Positions 13,918 through 21,617 are shown, counted from the first letter of the stretch. The stretch is DNA of 23,145 nucleotides from JAYUHK01 sp043778415 (GCA_043778415.1 JAYWGG010000172.1:1-23145); one strand, 5' to 3'. A program made the numbers and translations. Notes: generated by a model from the letters alone, not told the origin.

Positions 13918-14805
13918 CTATCGTTTTCTGTCAGTATTTTTTGGTGCGCCGCTTCCGCCGCCGCTGCTTCGGTCATTTCCACCGCCGCCGCCACGTCTAT
14001 CGTTTCCGCCGCCGCCGCCGCCACGGCGATCATTTCCACCGCCGCCGCCGCGTCTATCGTTTCCACCGCGTCTATCTCCACCGCCACGTCGGTCATTTCC
14101 GCCGCCGCGTCTATCGTCACCACCCTGATTGTTTGTATTCATTGGTTTCGTGTCTTCTGTCATCGGAGAAAGATCTCTTTTACCAAAAACTTCACCTTTA
14201 CAAATCCAAACTTTAATTCCAATCTTGCCATAGACTGTTTGCGCTTCCGTGATAGCGAAGTCAATATCTGCACGGAAAGTATGCAACGGGGTACGCCCCT
14301 CTTTGTACTCCTCCGAGCGAGCCATATCTGCACCATTCAAACGACCCGAAATACGCACCTTGATTCCCTCTGCACCTGTTCTGATGGTAGATTGAATAGC
14401 TGCCTTGATAGCACGGCGGTAGTTAATACGCGACTCTATTTGCTTCGCAATAGACTCTCCTACAATAACCGCGTCCATTTCAGGCTTGCGAATTTCTACG
14501 ATGTTGATTTGGACATCTTTACTCGTCAATTTTTTCAACTCCTCGCGAATGCTGTCCACTTCCTGTCCTCCTTTACCGATAATGATACCGGGGCGCGAAG
14601 TATGGATAGTGACCGTTACCCGCTTGAGGGTGCGCTCAATAATAATCCGAGCAATACCACCCTTTTGGATTCTTACTTTGAGATAGTTGCGTATTTTCTC
14701 ATCTTCAACGACTTTCAAACCAAAGTCTTTACCGCCGAACCAACTGGAATCCCAGCCTCTGATGATTCCTAAACGATTTCCTATTGGATTACATTTCTGA
14801 CCCAT
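13918..14805 (-). CDS. rpsC: 30S ribosomal protein S3 with Gly/Arg/Asp-rich repeat tail
   Basis: S3 lies in the 30S head at the mRNA entry tunnel and, with S4 and S5, takes part in mRNA unwinding. Residues 1-215 are the normal protein: MGQKCNPIGNRLGIIRGW, a KH domain with the GKGG loop at 77-80, and the C-terminal domain with RISGRLNGADMARSEEYKEGR. Residues 228-285 form an extra low-complexity tail with six DRRGG units plus one degenerate copy (NDRSSGGG), ending KNTDRKR. Total length is 295 against about 210-240 in most bacteria. The DNA encoding the tail (about 13951-14121) is a G/C-rich tandem repeat, unlike the A/T-rich surroundings. RGG-like repeats often bind RNA, so extra mRNA or rRNA contact is plausible but unproven. 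Confidence 0.97.
   Translation of the reverse strand: MGQKCNPIGNRLGIIRGWDSSWFGGKDFGLKVVEDEKIRNYLKVRIQKGGIARIIIERTLKRVTVTIHTSRPGIIIGKGGQEVDSIREELKKLTSKDVQINIVEIRKPEMDAVIVGESIAKQIESRINYRRAIKAAIQSTIRTGAEGIKVRISGRLNGADMARSEEYKEGRTPLHTFRADIDFAITEAQTVYGKIGIKVWICKGEVFGKRDLSPMTEDTKPMNTNNQGGDDRRGGGNDRRGGGDRRGGNDRRGGGGGNDRRGGGGGGNDRRGGGGGNDRSSGGGSGAPKNTDRKR
13951..14121 (-). repeat. Tandem coding repeat in the 3' end of rpsC
   Basis: The region encodes repeated (N)DRRGG units with glycine linkers of two to six residues, made from CCG/CCA-rich codons on the plus strand. The units are similar at DNA level and the glycine runs vary in length. This suggests growth and shrinkage by slippage in multiples of three that keep the frame. 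Confidence 0.85.
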
Positions 14806-14847
14806 GAAATATTGTGGTATTTATTTTTTTGCTAAAAATTTTTCTAA

Positions 14848-15207
14848 TTATGCTTCTTCGGTGATTGCTACCCGATTTTCTACTACCAAAGTGACGTGGT
14901 TGGTGCGCTTGCGAATCCTGTGCGCACGACCCTGTGGGGCGGCTTGGAAACGCTTCAACATAGTACCACCATCTACAAAAATAGTTTTTACATACAAATC
15001 GTAGTCGTCTGCACTCGTTTCGTTCTTATATTCCCAGTTTGCAATCGCCGACAAAAGTAGCTTATGCAACCAAATAGAAGACTCACGTTTGGTAAATTTC
15101 AGAATAGCCAACGAGTCTCCGACGCGCTTGCCTCTTATGTTGTCCACTACCAAGCGCATCTTTCGAGGCGACATTGGACAATTTTTTAATTTTGCTACTG
15201 CTTCCAT
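14848..15207 (-). CDS. rplV: 50S ribosomal protein L22
   Basis: L22 spans the 50S subunit and its beta-hairpin lines the exit tunnel constriction. The 119 residues begin MEAVAKLKNCPMSPRKMRLVVDNIRGKRV, and the extended loop contains VDGGTMLKRFQAAPQGRAHRIRKRTNHVTLVV. The length is near normal, with no loop insertion of the kind linked to macrolide resistance. It lies 52 nt after rpsS and 42 nt before rpsC. Confidence 0.98.
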   Translation of the reverse strand: MEAVAKLKNCPMSPRKMRLVVDNIRGKRVGDSLAILKFTKRESSIWLHKLLLSAIANWEYKNETSADDYDLYVKTIFVDGGTMLKRFQAAPQGRAHRIRKRTNHVTLVVENRVAITEEA

Positions 15208-15259
15208 TATTTTAATAGAATATTAATTTTTTCTAATGAATAACTGGCTAAATACTTAA

Positions 15260-15529
15260 TTATTTACCCTTTTTTCCGCCATGCCCTCTAAAATTGCGCG
15301 TCAGCGCAAACTCTCCAAGCTTATGACCAACCATATTTTCTGTTACAAAAACAGGTATAAAAGTTTTTCCATTATGCACCGCAATGGTTTCCCCGACCAT
15401 GTCGGGAATAATCATAGAAGCGCGTGACCACGTCTTGATGACTGTTTTCTTATTGCTTTCTTTAGCCTTTGCCAATTTTTCCAACAATCTGTGGAATATG
15501 TAAGGTCCTTTTTTTAATGAACGCGGCAT
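15260..15529 (-). CDS. rpsS: 30S ribosomal protein S19
   Basis: S19 forms a pair with S13 in the 30S head and contacts 16S rRNA and the A-site finger bridge. The 89 residues begin MPRSLKKGPYIFHRLLEKL and contain TWSRASMIIPDMVGETIAVHNGKTFIPVFVTENMVGHKLGEF in outline. The family signature ends with FRGHGGKKGK. It lies 28 nt after rplB and 52 nt before rplV. Confidence 0.98.
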   Translation of the reverse strand: MPRSLKKGPYIFHRLLEKLAKAKESNKKTVIKTWSRASMIIPDMVGETIAVHNGKTFIPVFVTENMVGHKLGEFALTRNFRGHGGKKGK

Positions 15530-15557
15530 TTGTATAAAGTATTTTTACTAAAAATAA

Positions 15558-16394
15558 TTATTTTGAGTTCTTCGTTTTACGCTTTGATATAATCAAAGTG
15601 TTACTCTTTTTATTCGGGTTACGAGTTTTTTGACCTTTCGCCATGATTCCAGTTCTTGAAGTTGGGTGTCCGCCAGATGCGCGACCTTCACCTCCTCCCA
15701 TCGGGTGATCCACTGGGTTCATCGCTACTCCTCTTACTCGCGGACGCTTTCCTATCCATCGGCTGCGACCTGCTTTTCCAAGCACTGTCAAGGCGTGGTC
15801 TTGGTTAGAAACAACTCCCATCGTAGCTCTGCAAGTCAAAAGTATCCTGCGCAACTCGCCCGAAGGCATTTTGATAGCTGCATATTTCCCCTCACGACCT
15901 ACTAACTGCGCCGATGTACCTGCGCTGCGCACCAAAGCTGCTCCTCTTCCGGGCTGCATTTCGATGGCGTGTATCGGTGTACCGAGTGGAACTTCACTCA
16001 GAAGCAACGTGTTACCAACTTCTGGCAACGCACCTGCGCCCGAATTTACTTCCGCACCTACTTGCAAGCCCTTTGGAGCCAACATATAACGCTTTTCGCC
16101 GTCCACATAATTCAGCAAAGCTATAAAAGCTGTGCGATTCGGGTCATACTCAATCGTCTGTACTTTGGCGGGTATGCCGTCCTTGTCGCGCTTAAAGTCT
16201 ATCACACGATACTGGCGTTTGTGACCACCACCTCTTTGGCGGACGGTCATTTTGCCGTCGTGATTGCGACCGCCACTCTTCTTGACGGAAGACATCAGGC
16301 TCTTTTCGGGAGTGTCCGATGTTATTTCGGTGTAAGCATTGCCCACCCGAAATCGAGTTCCCGGCGTTAGCGGGTTATATTTTTTGACTGGCAT
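15558..16394 (-). CDS. rplB: 50S ribosomal protein L2
   Basis: L2 is one of the most conserved large-subunit proteins; it helps subunit association and supports the peptidyl-transferase centre. The 278 residues contain GGGHKRQYRVIDFKR, the SH3-like central domain with NTLLLSEVPLGTPIHAIEMQPG, and the C-terminal signature RGVAMNPVDHPMGGGEGR with the conserved histidine. It lies 112 nt after rplW; that gap contains a short copy of the MITE-like repeat. rpsS follows after 28 nt. Confidence 0.98.
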   Translation of the reverse strand: MPVKKYNPLTPGTRFRVGNAYTEITSDTPEKSLMSSVKKSGGRNHDGKMTVRQRGGGHKRQYRVIDFKRDKDGIPAKVQTIEYDPNRTAFIALLNYVDGEKRYMLAPKGLQVGAEVNSGAGALPEVGNTLLLSEVPLGTPIHAIEMQPGRGAALVRSAGTSAQLVGREGKYAAIKMPSGELRRILLTCRATMGVVSNQDHALTVLGKAGRSRWIGKRPRVRGVAMNPVDHPMGGGEGRASGGHPTSRTGIMAKGQKTRNPNKKSNTLIISKRKTKNSK

Positions 16395-16442
16395 TAGTAT
16401 CTGATTTTGAAATTATTTCAAAAAATAATTTTTTACTAAATA

Positions 16443-16485
16443 AGGAATGTATCTAAAATAAACTACTCATTTTTTCGTCATTCCT
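16443..16485 (-). repeat. Short MITE-like repeat (43 bp) between rplW and rplB
   Basis: It starts AGGAATG and ends CATTCCT, perfect 7-bp terminal inverted repeats. The internal stretch TCTAAAATAAACTACT also occurs at 20990-21031 and, inverted, at 1597-1629. Compared with the 159-bp copy it retains both ends and lacks the middle, so it looks like an internally deleted derivative. It lies wholly in noncoding DNA in the middle of the operon. Confidence 0.72.
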
Positions 16486-16506
16486 AAATTTTACTGCTTG
16501 CGATAA

Positions 16507-16821
16507 TTATTCGGCAGTTGGTTCTTCTTCTGCGCCGAAGAAATCAATTTCTTCGCCTGCTGCGAGTGTTACGAAAGCTTTTTTGTAAGAGGAAGAACGC
16601 CCTTTGGTTACACCTGAACGAGTGTTTCTGCTCTTTACTTTGCCAGGTATGATGGCAGTATTGACATCTGCTACGGTTATGCCGTACATTGCTTCTACCG
16701 CTTTCTTTACCTCGATTTTATTTGCCTTTTTATCCACTACAAAACCGTACTTTCCGCTTGATTTTGCTTGTGCGTCTGCTTTTTCAGAGATAATTGGCTT
16801 TATTAATATTGACCTTGCCAT
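16507..16821 (-). CDS. rplW: 50S ribosomal protein L23
   Basis: L23 is the principal docking site at the tunnel exit for trigger factor and SRP. The 104 residues begin MARSILIKPIISEKADAQAKSSGKYGFVVDKKANKIEVKKAVEAMYG. The family loop KVKSRNTRSGVTKGRSSSYKKAFVTLAAGEEIDFF is present. A short acidic end (GAEEEPTAE) is appended. It lies 58 nt after rplD and 112 nt before rplB. Confidence 0.97.
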   Translation of the reverse strand: MARSILIKPIISEKADAQAKSSGKYGFVVDKKANKIEVKKAVEAMYGITVADVNTAIIPGKVKSRNTRSGVTKGRSSSYKKAFVTLAAGEEIDFFGAEEEPTAE

Positions 16822-16879
16822 TTTTTTAAATTAAATATTGAATAGTTGGCTTCGATTATTTACACCTTATATTATGATA

Positions 16880-17506
16880 TTATGCAAAAACTTCTTTCAT
16901 TGTTGCGATAGCACTTTCTGAAAGTACGATGGCGTTTGCGTTCAACACCTGATAAGTATTCAAGTCCTTTGCTTCTACAACAGATGCTTTCGGAATATTT
17001 CTACTCGACAAATAGGTATTCTTTTCGTAGCCGCCTGTCACCAACAATGACTTTTTTTCGCCCAAACCAAATTTGGACAATATTTGAATAAACTCTTTCG
17101 TCTTTGGTGCTTGCATTACAAAATCCTCTATCACGGTAATTTGACCGCTTGTATATTTTGTAGATAACGCCGACGCACGAGCCAACTGCTTTGTCTTTTT
17201 ATTCAAACGGAAACTGTAGTCACGCGGGCGAGGACCAAAGACTCTTGCTCCACCGTGTACCAAAGGAGATTTCATATCTCCTCTTCGCGCGCCACCCGTA
17301 CCTTTCTGGCGAAACGCCTTTCTGGTAGAGCGGGCTATTTCGCTGCGCTCTTTTGACTTGTGCGTTCCTTGGCGTTGGTTTGCCATGTACTGCTTCACTG
17401 CCAAATAAACAGCGTGGGAGTTAGGCTCGACACCGAAAATATCGGCAGGCAGCTCTATTTCTCTGCCAGTCTTTTGACCTTGAATGTTATAGATTTCTAA
17501 TTTCAT
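16880..17506 (-). CDS. rplD: 50S ribosomal protein L4
   Basis: L4 reaches the exit-tunnel constriction with L22 and in gamma-proteobacteria represses the S10 operon. The 208 residues contain the extended loop RSTRKAFRQKGTGGARRGDMKSPLVHGGARVFGPRPRDYSF, which lines the tunnel. The C-terminal alpha/beta domain has LLVTGGYEKNTYLSSRNI. It starts 7 nt after the rplC stop, suggesting coupled translation. Confidence 0.97.
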   Translation of the reverse strand: MKLEIYNIQGQKTGREIELPADIFGVEPNSHAVYLAVKQYMANQRQGTHKSKERSEIARSTRKAFRQKGTGGARRGDMKSPLVHGGARVFGPRPRDYSFRLNKKTKQLARASALSTKYTSGQITVIEDFVMQAPKTKEFIQILSKFGLGEKKSLLVTGGYEKNTYLSSRNIPKASVVEAKDLNTYQVLNANAIVLSESAIATMKEVFA

Positions 17507-17513
17507 GCCTGCT

Positions 17514-18140
17514 TTAATTTTTTTCGATGATTACAAATGAACCTTTATGACCTGGGATTGCTCCTTTGACCAATAAAATATTTTGCTCTGCATACACTCT
17601 AATAACAGATAGATTTTTGACCGTACGATTGTCACCGCCTGTACGACCCGCCATTCTCATTCCCTTGAATACTTTGGAAGGAAAAGACGATGCTCCGATA
17701 GAACCCGGTGCGCGACCTCTATCGTGCTGACCGTGTGTGCTTTGACCTACACCAGCGAATCCGTGACGCTTCACAACGCCCTGAAACCCCTTGCCCTTCG
17801 TGATACCTCCAGCCTGAACTTTATCGCCTTCAACGAAAACTTCTGAAACGTTGATTTCATCGCCGAGTGCTTTCGCAACTGCGTTGAAGTCGCGAAATTC
17901 AGCTACTTCTTTTTTAGGTGTAGTGCCAGCTTTTGTAAAGTGACCCGTAAGTTGTTTAGAAACATTGCGAGCGTTTGCGTCTGCAAACCCTAACTGGAGG
18001 GCGTTATAGCCGTCTGTTTCTGTTGTTTTTACTTGTGTGACTACACAAGGACCTGCTTCAATGACTGTACAAGCAATATTATTGCCTTTGTCATCATAAA
18101 CGCTGGTCATACCGATTTTTTTACCGATGATGCCGTTCAC
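17514..18140 (-). CDS. rplC: 50S ribosomal protein L3 (GTG start)
   Basis: L3 is an early assembly protein whose extension approaches the peptidyl-transferase centre. The 208 residues begin MNGIIGKKIGMTSVYDDKG and contain the signature GFAGVGQSTHGQHDRGRAPGSIGASSFPSKVFKGMRMAGR. The family start aligns exactly with a GTG codon at 18138-18140. No in-frame ATG occurs nearby, so this gene uses GTG, unlike the other ribosomal genes here. It follows a 163-nt gap after rpsJ with stem-loop potential, and rplD starts 7 nt later. Confidence 0.96.
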   Translation of the reverse strand: MNGIIGKKIGMTSVYDDKGNNIACTVIEAGPCVVTQVKTTETDGYNALQLGFADANARNVSKQLTGHFTKAGTTPKKEVAEFRDFNAVAKALGDEINVSEVFVEGDKVQAGGITKGKGFQGVVKRHGFAGVGQSTHGQHDRGRAPGSIGASSFPSKVFKGMRMAGRTGGDNRTVKNLSVIRVYAEQNILLVKGAIPGHKGSFVIIEKN

Positions 18141-18222
18141 TTTTATAAAGATTTTTTATATACGAATAAAATAGTGAAAAGATTGATGTTCATAGTATCG
18201 CTTTCTGCAAAAGACACGAATT

Positions 18223-18251
18223 TTACTTTCCTTAAGAAAAGAAAAAAGTAA
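18223..18251 (-). repeat. Stem-loop in the rpsJ-rplC intergenic gap
   Basis: TTACTTT (18223-18229) and AAAGTAA (18245-18251) are perfect complements across a 15-nt loop that includes TTAAG. It is one of two adjacent hairpins in the 163-nt gap. It has no U tract suited to termination. It may be a leader structure for rplC, or chance in A/T-rich DNA. Confidence 0.35.
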
Positions 18252-18256
18252 TTTTG

Positions 18257-18278
18257 TCTATCTTTCAAAGAAAATAGA
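18257..18278 (-). repeat. Second stem-loop in the rpsJ-rplC gap
   Basis: TCTAT plus TTTC (18257-18266, with one bulged C) pair with GAAA plus ATAGA (18270-18278) around an AAA loop, nine base pairs in all. On the minus-strand RNA it lies just after rpsJ. Together with the hairpin at 18223-18251 it could form a structured leader before rplC. No function is shown. Confidence 0.35.
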
Positions 18279-18303
18279 GCGACTGACTTATGAAATCAAA
18301 AAT

Positions 18304-18612
18304 TTACGTCAATTTGACTTGAATATCTACTCCACTTGGCAGCTCCAACTTTGACAAAGCGTCAACAGTTTTTTGCGTAGGTGTATAAATTTCTATCAAG
18401 CGTTTGTGGGTACGCAACTGGAACTGCTCACGAGATTTCTTATTGACGTGCGGGGACCGCAGGACGGTTTCAATTTTTTTCTCTGTAGGCAGCGGAATCG
18501 GACCCGTAACTACTGCTCCGCTGTTGCGGACTGTCTTTACGATTTTCTCCGTTGATTTATCCACTAAATTGTGGTCAAACGATCGAAGCTTAATTCTGAT
18601 TTTTTGATTCAT
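18304..18612 (-). CDS. rpsJ: 30S ribosomal protein S10
   Basis: S10 is in the 30S head and also acts as NusE in antitermination with NusB. The 102 residues begin MNQKIRIKLRSFDHNLVDKSTEKIV, contain GPIPLPTEKKIETVLRSPHVNKKSREQFQLRTHKRLIEI, and end ELPSGVDIQVKLT. It is the first gene behind a strong promoter (18671-18702) and lies 128 nt after fusA. No tuf gene lies between fusA and rpsJ. The 163-nt gap to rplC is unusually long for this operon. Confidence 0.98.
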   Translation of the reverse strand: MNQKIRIKLRSFDHNLVDKSTEKIVKTVRNSGAVVTGPIPLPTEKKIETVLRSPHVNKKSREQFQLRTHKRLIEIYTPTQKTVDALSKLELPSGVDIQVKLT

Positions 18613-18670
18613 TCCCTTTTAATTTTGAATATTTGCGGCTTTCTAAAACCGCTTACTCTTAATTGAGGCG

Positions 18671-18702
18671 CAAAGATAATACGGTATTTTGGATTCACCA
18701 AA
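18671..18702 (-). promoter_or_regulatory. Bacteroidota-type promoter of the S10 operon
   Basis: On the minus strand the sequence reads TTTG (18702-18699), then 20 nt, then TATCTTTG (18678-18671), matching the -33 and -7 consensus elements. Transcription would start near 18664, giving a leader of about 50 nt before rpsJ. It lies in the 128-nt gap after fusA. Confidence 0.8.
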
Positions 18703-18740
18703 TTTTTTCGTATTATTTTTACATTATTTTTAATTTATTT

Positions 18741-20879
18741 TTATGCGTTGGCTTTTGCGCCTTTTGCTTTTGCTATTATGTCCTCCGCTACGTTGCGTGG
18801 TGCTGGTGCGTAGTGCGAAAACTCCATCGTCGAGTTGGCACGACCTGATGTGATGGTTCTCAACTGCGTCACATAACCGAACATTTCTGCCAACGGAACT
18901 TCTGCTTGGATAGCTACTGCGCCACCCATACGAGCTTCTTGTCCTTTCGGCAATCCACGACGGCGGTTCAAGTCGCCTATCACACCTCCAACATAGTCGT
19001 CGGGAGTAATTACTTCCAACTTCATAATCGGCTCCAACAGCACTGGTGCGCACTGCTTGGCGGCTTCTCTGAAGCCCTCTTTGGCACACAACTCGAAAGC
19101 TATCGGCTTGGAATCCACTGCGTGCATTCCGCCGTCTGTAACTCTTACTTTCATGCTGTCGATATTGAAGCCAGCAAGTATTCCGTTGTTCATCATAGAC
19201 GTGAAGCCGTCTGTGATTGGCTTGATATAGTTTTTGTCAATCGAGCCTCCTACGATAGACCACACGAATTGTAATTTTTTCTTGCCGCTCTTGAAGTCGT
19301 CGCTTTCCAAAAATTCTTCGTCCGCAGGTCCTAACTCAAACTCCATATCGGCGAACAAACCCGAACCACCCGATTGTTTTTTCAAACGCTCGCGGTGCTG
19401 CGTGCCTTTCGTCAGAGCTTCTTTGTAGTTTACCTGTGGCGCGCCTTGATTGCACTCCACTTTGAACTCGCGGCGTAGTCTATCCACGATGATTTCCAAG
19501 TGAAGTTCTCCCATACCGCTAATCACGGTTTGGTTGGTATCTTCGTCGTAGCGGACACGGAAAGTCGGGTCTTCTTCTGCCAATTTTGCCAAAGACATTC
19601 CCAACTTATCTAAATCTTTTTGAGTTTTTGGCTCTATCGCAATACCGATTACTGGCTCCGGGAACACCATTGACTCCAATACGATTGGATGGTCAGGCGC
19701 GCACAAAGTATCGCCTGTACGAATATCTTTGAATCCGACTGCTGCCACGATGTCACCTGCCTCTACTCTATCTACTTGTTGCTGCTTGTTGGCGTGCATT
19801 TGATACAAGCGAGAGATGCGCTCTTTGTTGTCCGAGCGAGTGTTCAGGACATACGAACCTGCGTCCAACGCACCCGAATATACACGAATAAAGCACAAGC
19901 GACCTACGAATGGGTCTGTCGCAATTTTGAACGCCAAAGCTGTAAATGGATCAGTAACTGCTGGCTGACGTACGATTTCGGTTTCTGTTCTTGGGTCAAT
20001 TCCTCTTACGCCGTCCACGTCGAGCGGGCTTGGCAAAAAGTAACAAACTGCATCTAAACAAGCCTGAACTCCTTTATTTTTGAAAGCCGAACCACACATT
20101 ACGGGAGTCATTTTCATGTCCGTCACTGCTGCTCGAACTGCTTTGCGCATTTCTTCTACGGTAATAGAATCTGGATCATCGAAGAATTTTTCCATCAATG
20201 TATCGTCGTAAGACGCAACTTCTTCAATCAGAAGCGCACGCGTCTCTTTTACGATTTCTATCAAATCTTCTGGGATTGGTATTTCTTGGTACGTCGCGCC
20301 TTGGTCGTGTTCGTTCCAAACGACGGCTTTGTTCATTACCAAATCTACAACGCCTACGAATTTTTCTTCTGCGCCTATCGGCACTTGCAACGGAATGGCG
20401 TTAGAACCTAATTTTGCTTTCATGTCCTTTACACACATAAAAAAATCGGCTCCTGCTCTGTCCATTTTATTGATAAAAGCGATACGCGGCACTTTATAGT
20501 TGTCCGCCAAACGCCAGTTGGTTTCGGACTGCGGCTCTACACCATCTACGGCTGAAAACAAAAATACCAAACCGTCCAAAACACGCAAAGAGCGATTTAC
20601 CTCTACCGTAAAATCAACGTGTCCGGGAGTATCGATGATATTGAAATCAAATTTCTGACCGTCCACTTCCCAAGTACATTTAGTCGCAGCGGACGTAATA
20701 GTGATACCACGCTCCTGCTCCTGCTCCATCCAGTCCATCGTAGCGGCACCATCGTGCACCTCACCGATCTTGTGTGAGACACCTGTGTAGTACAGGATTC
20801 GTTCAGTCGTGGTTGTCTTTCCTGCGTCAATGTGTGCAGCGATACCAATATTTCGGGTAAACCTCAAATCTTTAGCCAT
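18741..20879 (-). CDS. fusA: Elongation factor G
   Basis: EF-G is the GTPase that translocates tRNA-mRNA on the ribosome and, with RRF, recycles it. The 712 residues show the G motifs AHIDAGKTTTTE (15-26), RGITITSAA (57-65), DTPGHVDF (83-90) and NKMDRAGADF. Domains II-V follow, ending with GYVTQLRTITSGRANSTMEFSHY. It lies 270 nt after rpsG, across a terminator, a short MITE-like repeat and a promoter of its own. The gene is intact and near the family length of about 700. It is followed by rpsJ rather than tuf. Confidence 0.98.
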   Translation of the reverse strand: MAKDLRFTRNIGIAAHIDAGKTTTTERILYYTGVSHKIGEVHDGAATMDWMEQEQERGITITSAATKCTWEVDGQKFDFNIIDTPGHVDFTVEVNRSLRVLDGLVFLFSAVDGVEPQSETNWRLADNYKVPRIAFINKMDRAGADFFMCVKDMKAKLGSNAIPLQVPIGAEEKFVGVVDLVMNKAVVWNEHDQGATYQEIPIPEDLIEIVKETRALLIEEVASYDDTLMEKFFDDPDSITVEEMRKAVRAAVTDMKMTPVMCGSAFKNKGVQACLDAVCYFLPSPLDVDGVRGIDPRTETEIVRQPAVTDPFTALAFKIATDPFVGRLCFIRVYSGALDAGSYVLNTRSDNKERISRLYQMHANKQQQVDRVEAGDIVAAVGFKDIRTGDTLCAPDHPIVLESMVFPEPVIGIAIEPKTQKDLDKLGMSLAKLAEEDPTFRVRYDEDTNQTVISGMGELHLEIIVDRLRREFKVECNQGAPQVNYKEALTKGTQHRERLKKQSGGSGLFADMEFELGPADEEFLESDDFKSGKKKLQFVWSIVGGSIDKNYIKPITDGFTSMMNNGILAGFNIDSMKVRVTDGGMHAVDSKPIAFELCAKEGFREAAKQCAPVLLEPIMKLEVITPDDYVGGVIGDLNRRRGLPKGQEARMGGAVAIQAEVPLAEMFGYVTQLRTITSGRANSTMEFSHYAPAPRNVAEDIIAKAKGAKANA

Positions 20880-20924
20880 GATATTTTTTTATCCAAATGA
20901 AAAAAATGTATTCGACAAACTCTA

Positions 20925-20956
20925 CAAAAATAATCTTTGCCAATGCTGCGATACAA
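20925..20956 (-). promoter_or_regulatory. Putative promoter of fusA
   Basis: On the minus strand the sequence reads TTG (20956-20954), then 21 nt, then TATTTTTG (20932-20925), fitting the TTG/TAnnTTTG pattern. The start would be near 20918, leaving a leader of about 40 nt. It lies directly downstream of the terminator that follows rpsG, so fusA appears able to be expressed apart from rpsL-rpsG. Confidence 0.62.
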
Positions 20957-20989
20957 TTTTTTGTGTTAAAAAATTTTTAATTAATGTTT

Positions 20990-21031
20990 AGGAACGTATC
21001 TAAAATAAACTACTTATTTTTTCTCATCCCT
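20990..21031 (-). repeat. Short MITE-like repeat (42 bp) between rpsG and fusA
   Basis: It begins AGGAACG and ends CATCCCT, imperfect terminal inverted repeats. From TATCTAAAATAAACTACT onwards it is nearly identical to 16443-16485. It also matches the inverse of 1597-1629 with two differences over 33 bases. It sits between the rpsG terminator and the fusA promoter. Confidence 0.72.
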
Positions 21032-21046
21032 CACTCAAAGCAACTC

Positions 21047-21088
21047 AAAAACCTAATATGACCAATGTTGAACATATTAGGTTTTTTT
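21047..21088. terminator. Bidirectional intrinsic terminator between rpsG and fusA
   Basis: AAAAACCTAATATG (21047-21060) and CATATTAGGTTTTT (21073-21086) form a perfect 14-bp stem with a 12-nt loop. An outer CACTCA/TGAGTG pairing (21032-21037 with 21094-21099) could extend the structure. On the minus strand it lies about 60 nt past the rpsG stop and carries a short U tract. Confidence 0.82.
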
Positions 21089-21149
21089 ATTTGTGAGTGG
21101 TCTTAAAAAATCCAACATCTAAACAAAACAGTCGGATTTACTTTATTTG

Positions 21150-21617
21150 TTACGACTTGTAATGTGCGAAAGCGCGGTTCGCTTCTGCCATACGGTGCGT
21201 GTCTTCTTTACGTTTTACTGCTGCGCCTTCGTTTTTGGCGGCTGCTACGATTTCGGCTGCTAACTTTTCAGCCATTCCCTTACCACTGCGTTGGCGAGCG
21301 AATTTTACCATCCATTTCATACCGATAGAAATCTTGCGCTTGGCACGAATTTCGGTTGGTATCTGGAAAGTAGCTCCACCGATACGGCGGCTGCGAACCT
21401 CTACTTGTGGCATCACATTGTTCAACGCGCGCTTCCAAACTTCGTGTTCGTCGTCGTTGGTACGATTTTTTACTATCTCCAATGCGTCATAAAAAATAGT
21501 GAATGCAGTACTTTTTTTGCCTTCCCACATCAGATTATTGACAAACTGAGTTACCATCGTATCAGAATAACGTGGGTCTTCTGCGACGTATCTTGCTTTA
21601 GGTTTTCTTTTTCTCAT
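21150..21617 (-). CDS. rpsG: 30S ribosomal protein S7
   Basis: S7 nucleates assembly of the 30S head and contacts the E-site tRNA; in E. coli it is a translational repressor of the str operon. The 155 residues begin MRKRKPKARYVAEDPRYSDTMVTQFVNNLMWEGKKSTAF. The signature RRIGGATFQIPTEIRAKRKISIGMKWMV follows, and the protein ends EANRAFAHYKS. It lies 62 nt after rpsL and is followed by an intrinsic terminator. Confidence 0.98.
   Translation of the reverse strand: MRKRKPKARYVAEDPRYSDTMVTQFVNNLMWEGKKSTAFTIFYDALEIVKNRTNDDEHEVWKRALNNVMPQVEVRSRRIGGATFQIPTEIRAKRKISIGMKWMVKFARQRSGKGMAEKLAAEIVAAAKNEGAAVKRKEDTHRMAEANRAFAHYKS

Noticed and set aside
13951..14121. Evenly spaced repeats that might suggest a CRISPR array
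   Set aside because: There are no unique spacers, the units are coding and of variable length, and they are in frame with rpsC.
13911..14123. Open frames on both strands over the G/C-rich repeat, including an Ala/Glu-rich 70-residue frame
   Set aside because: They are out-of-frame readings of the rpsC tail repeat; the S3 frame continues from an unmistakable core.
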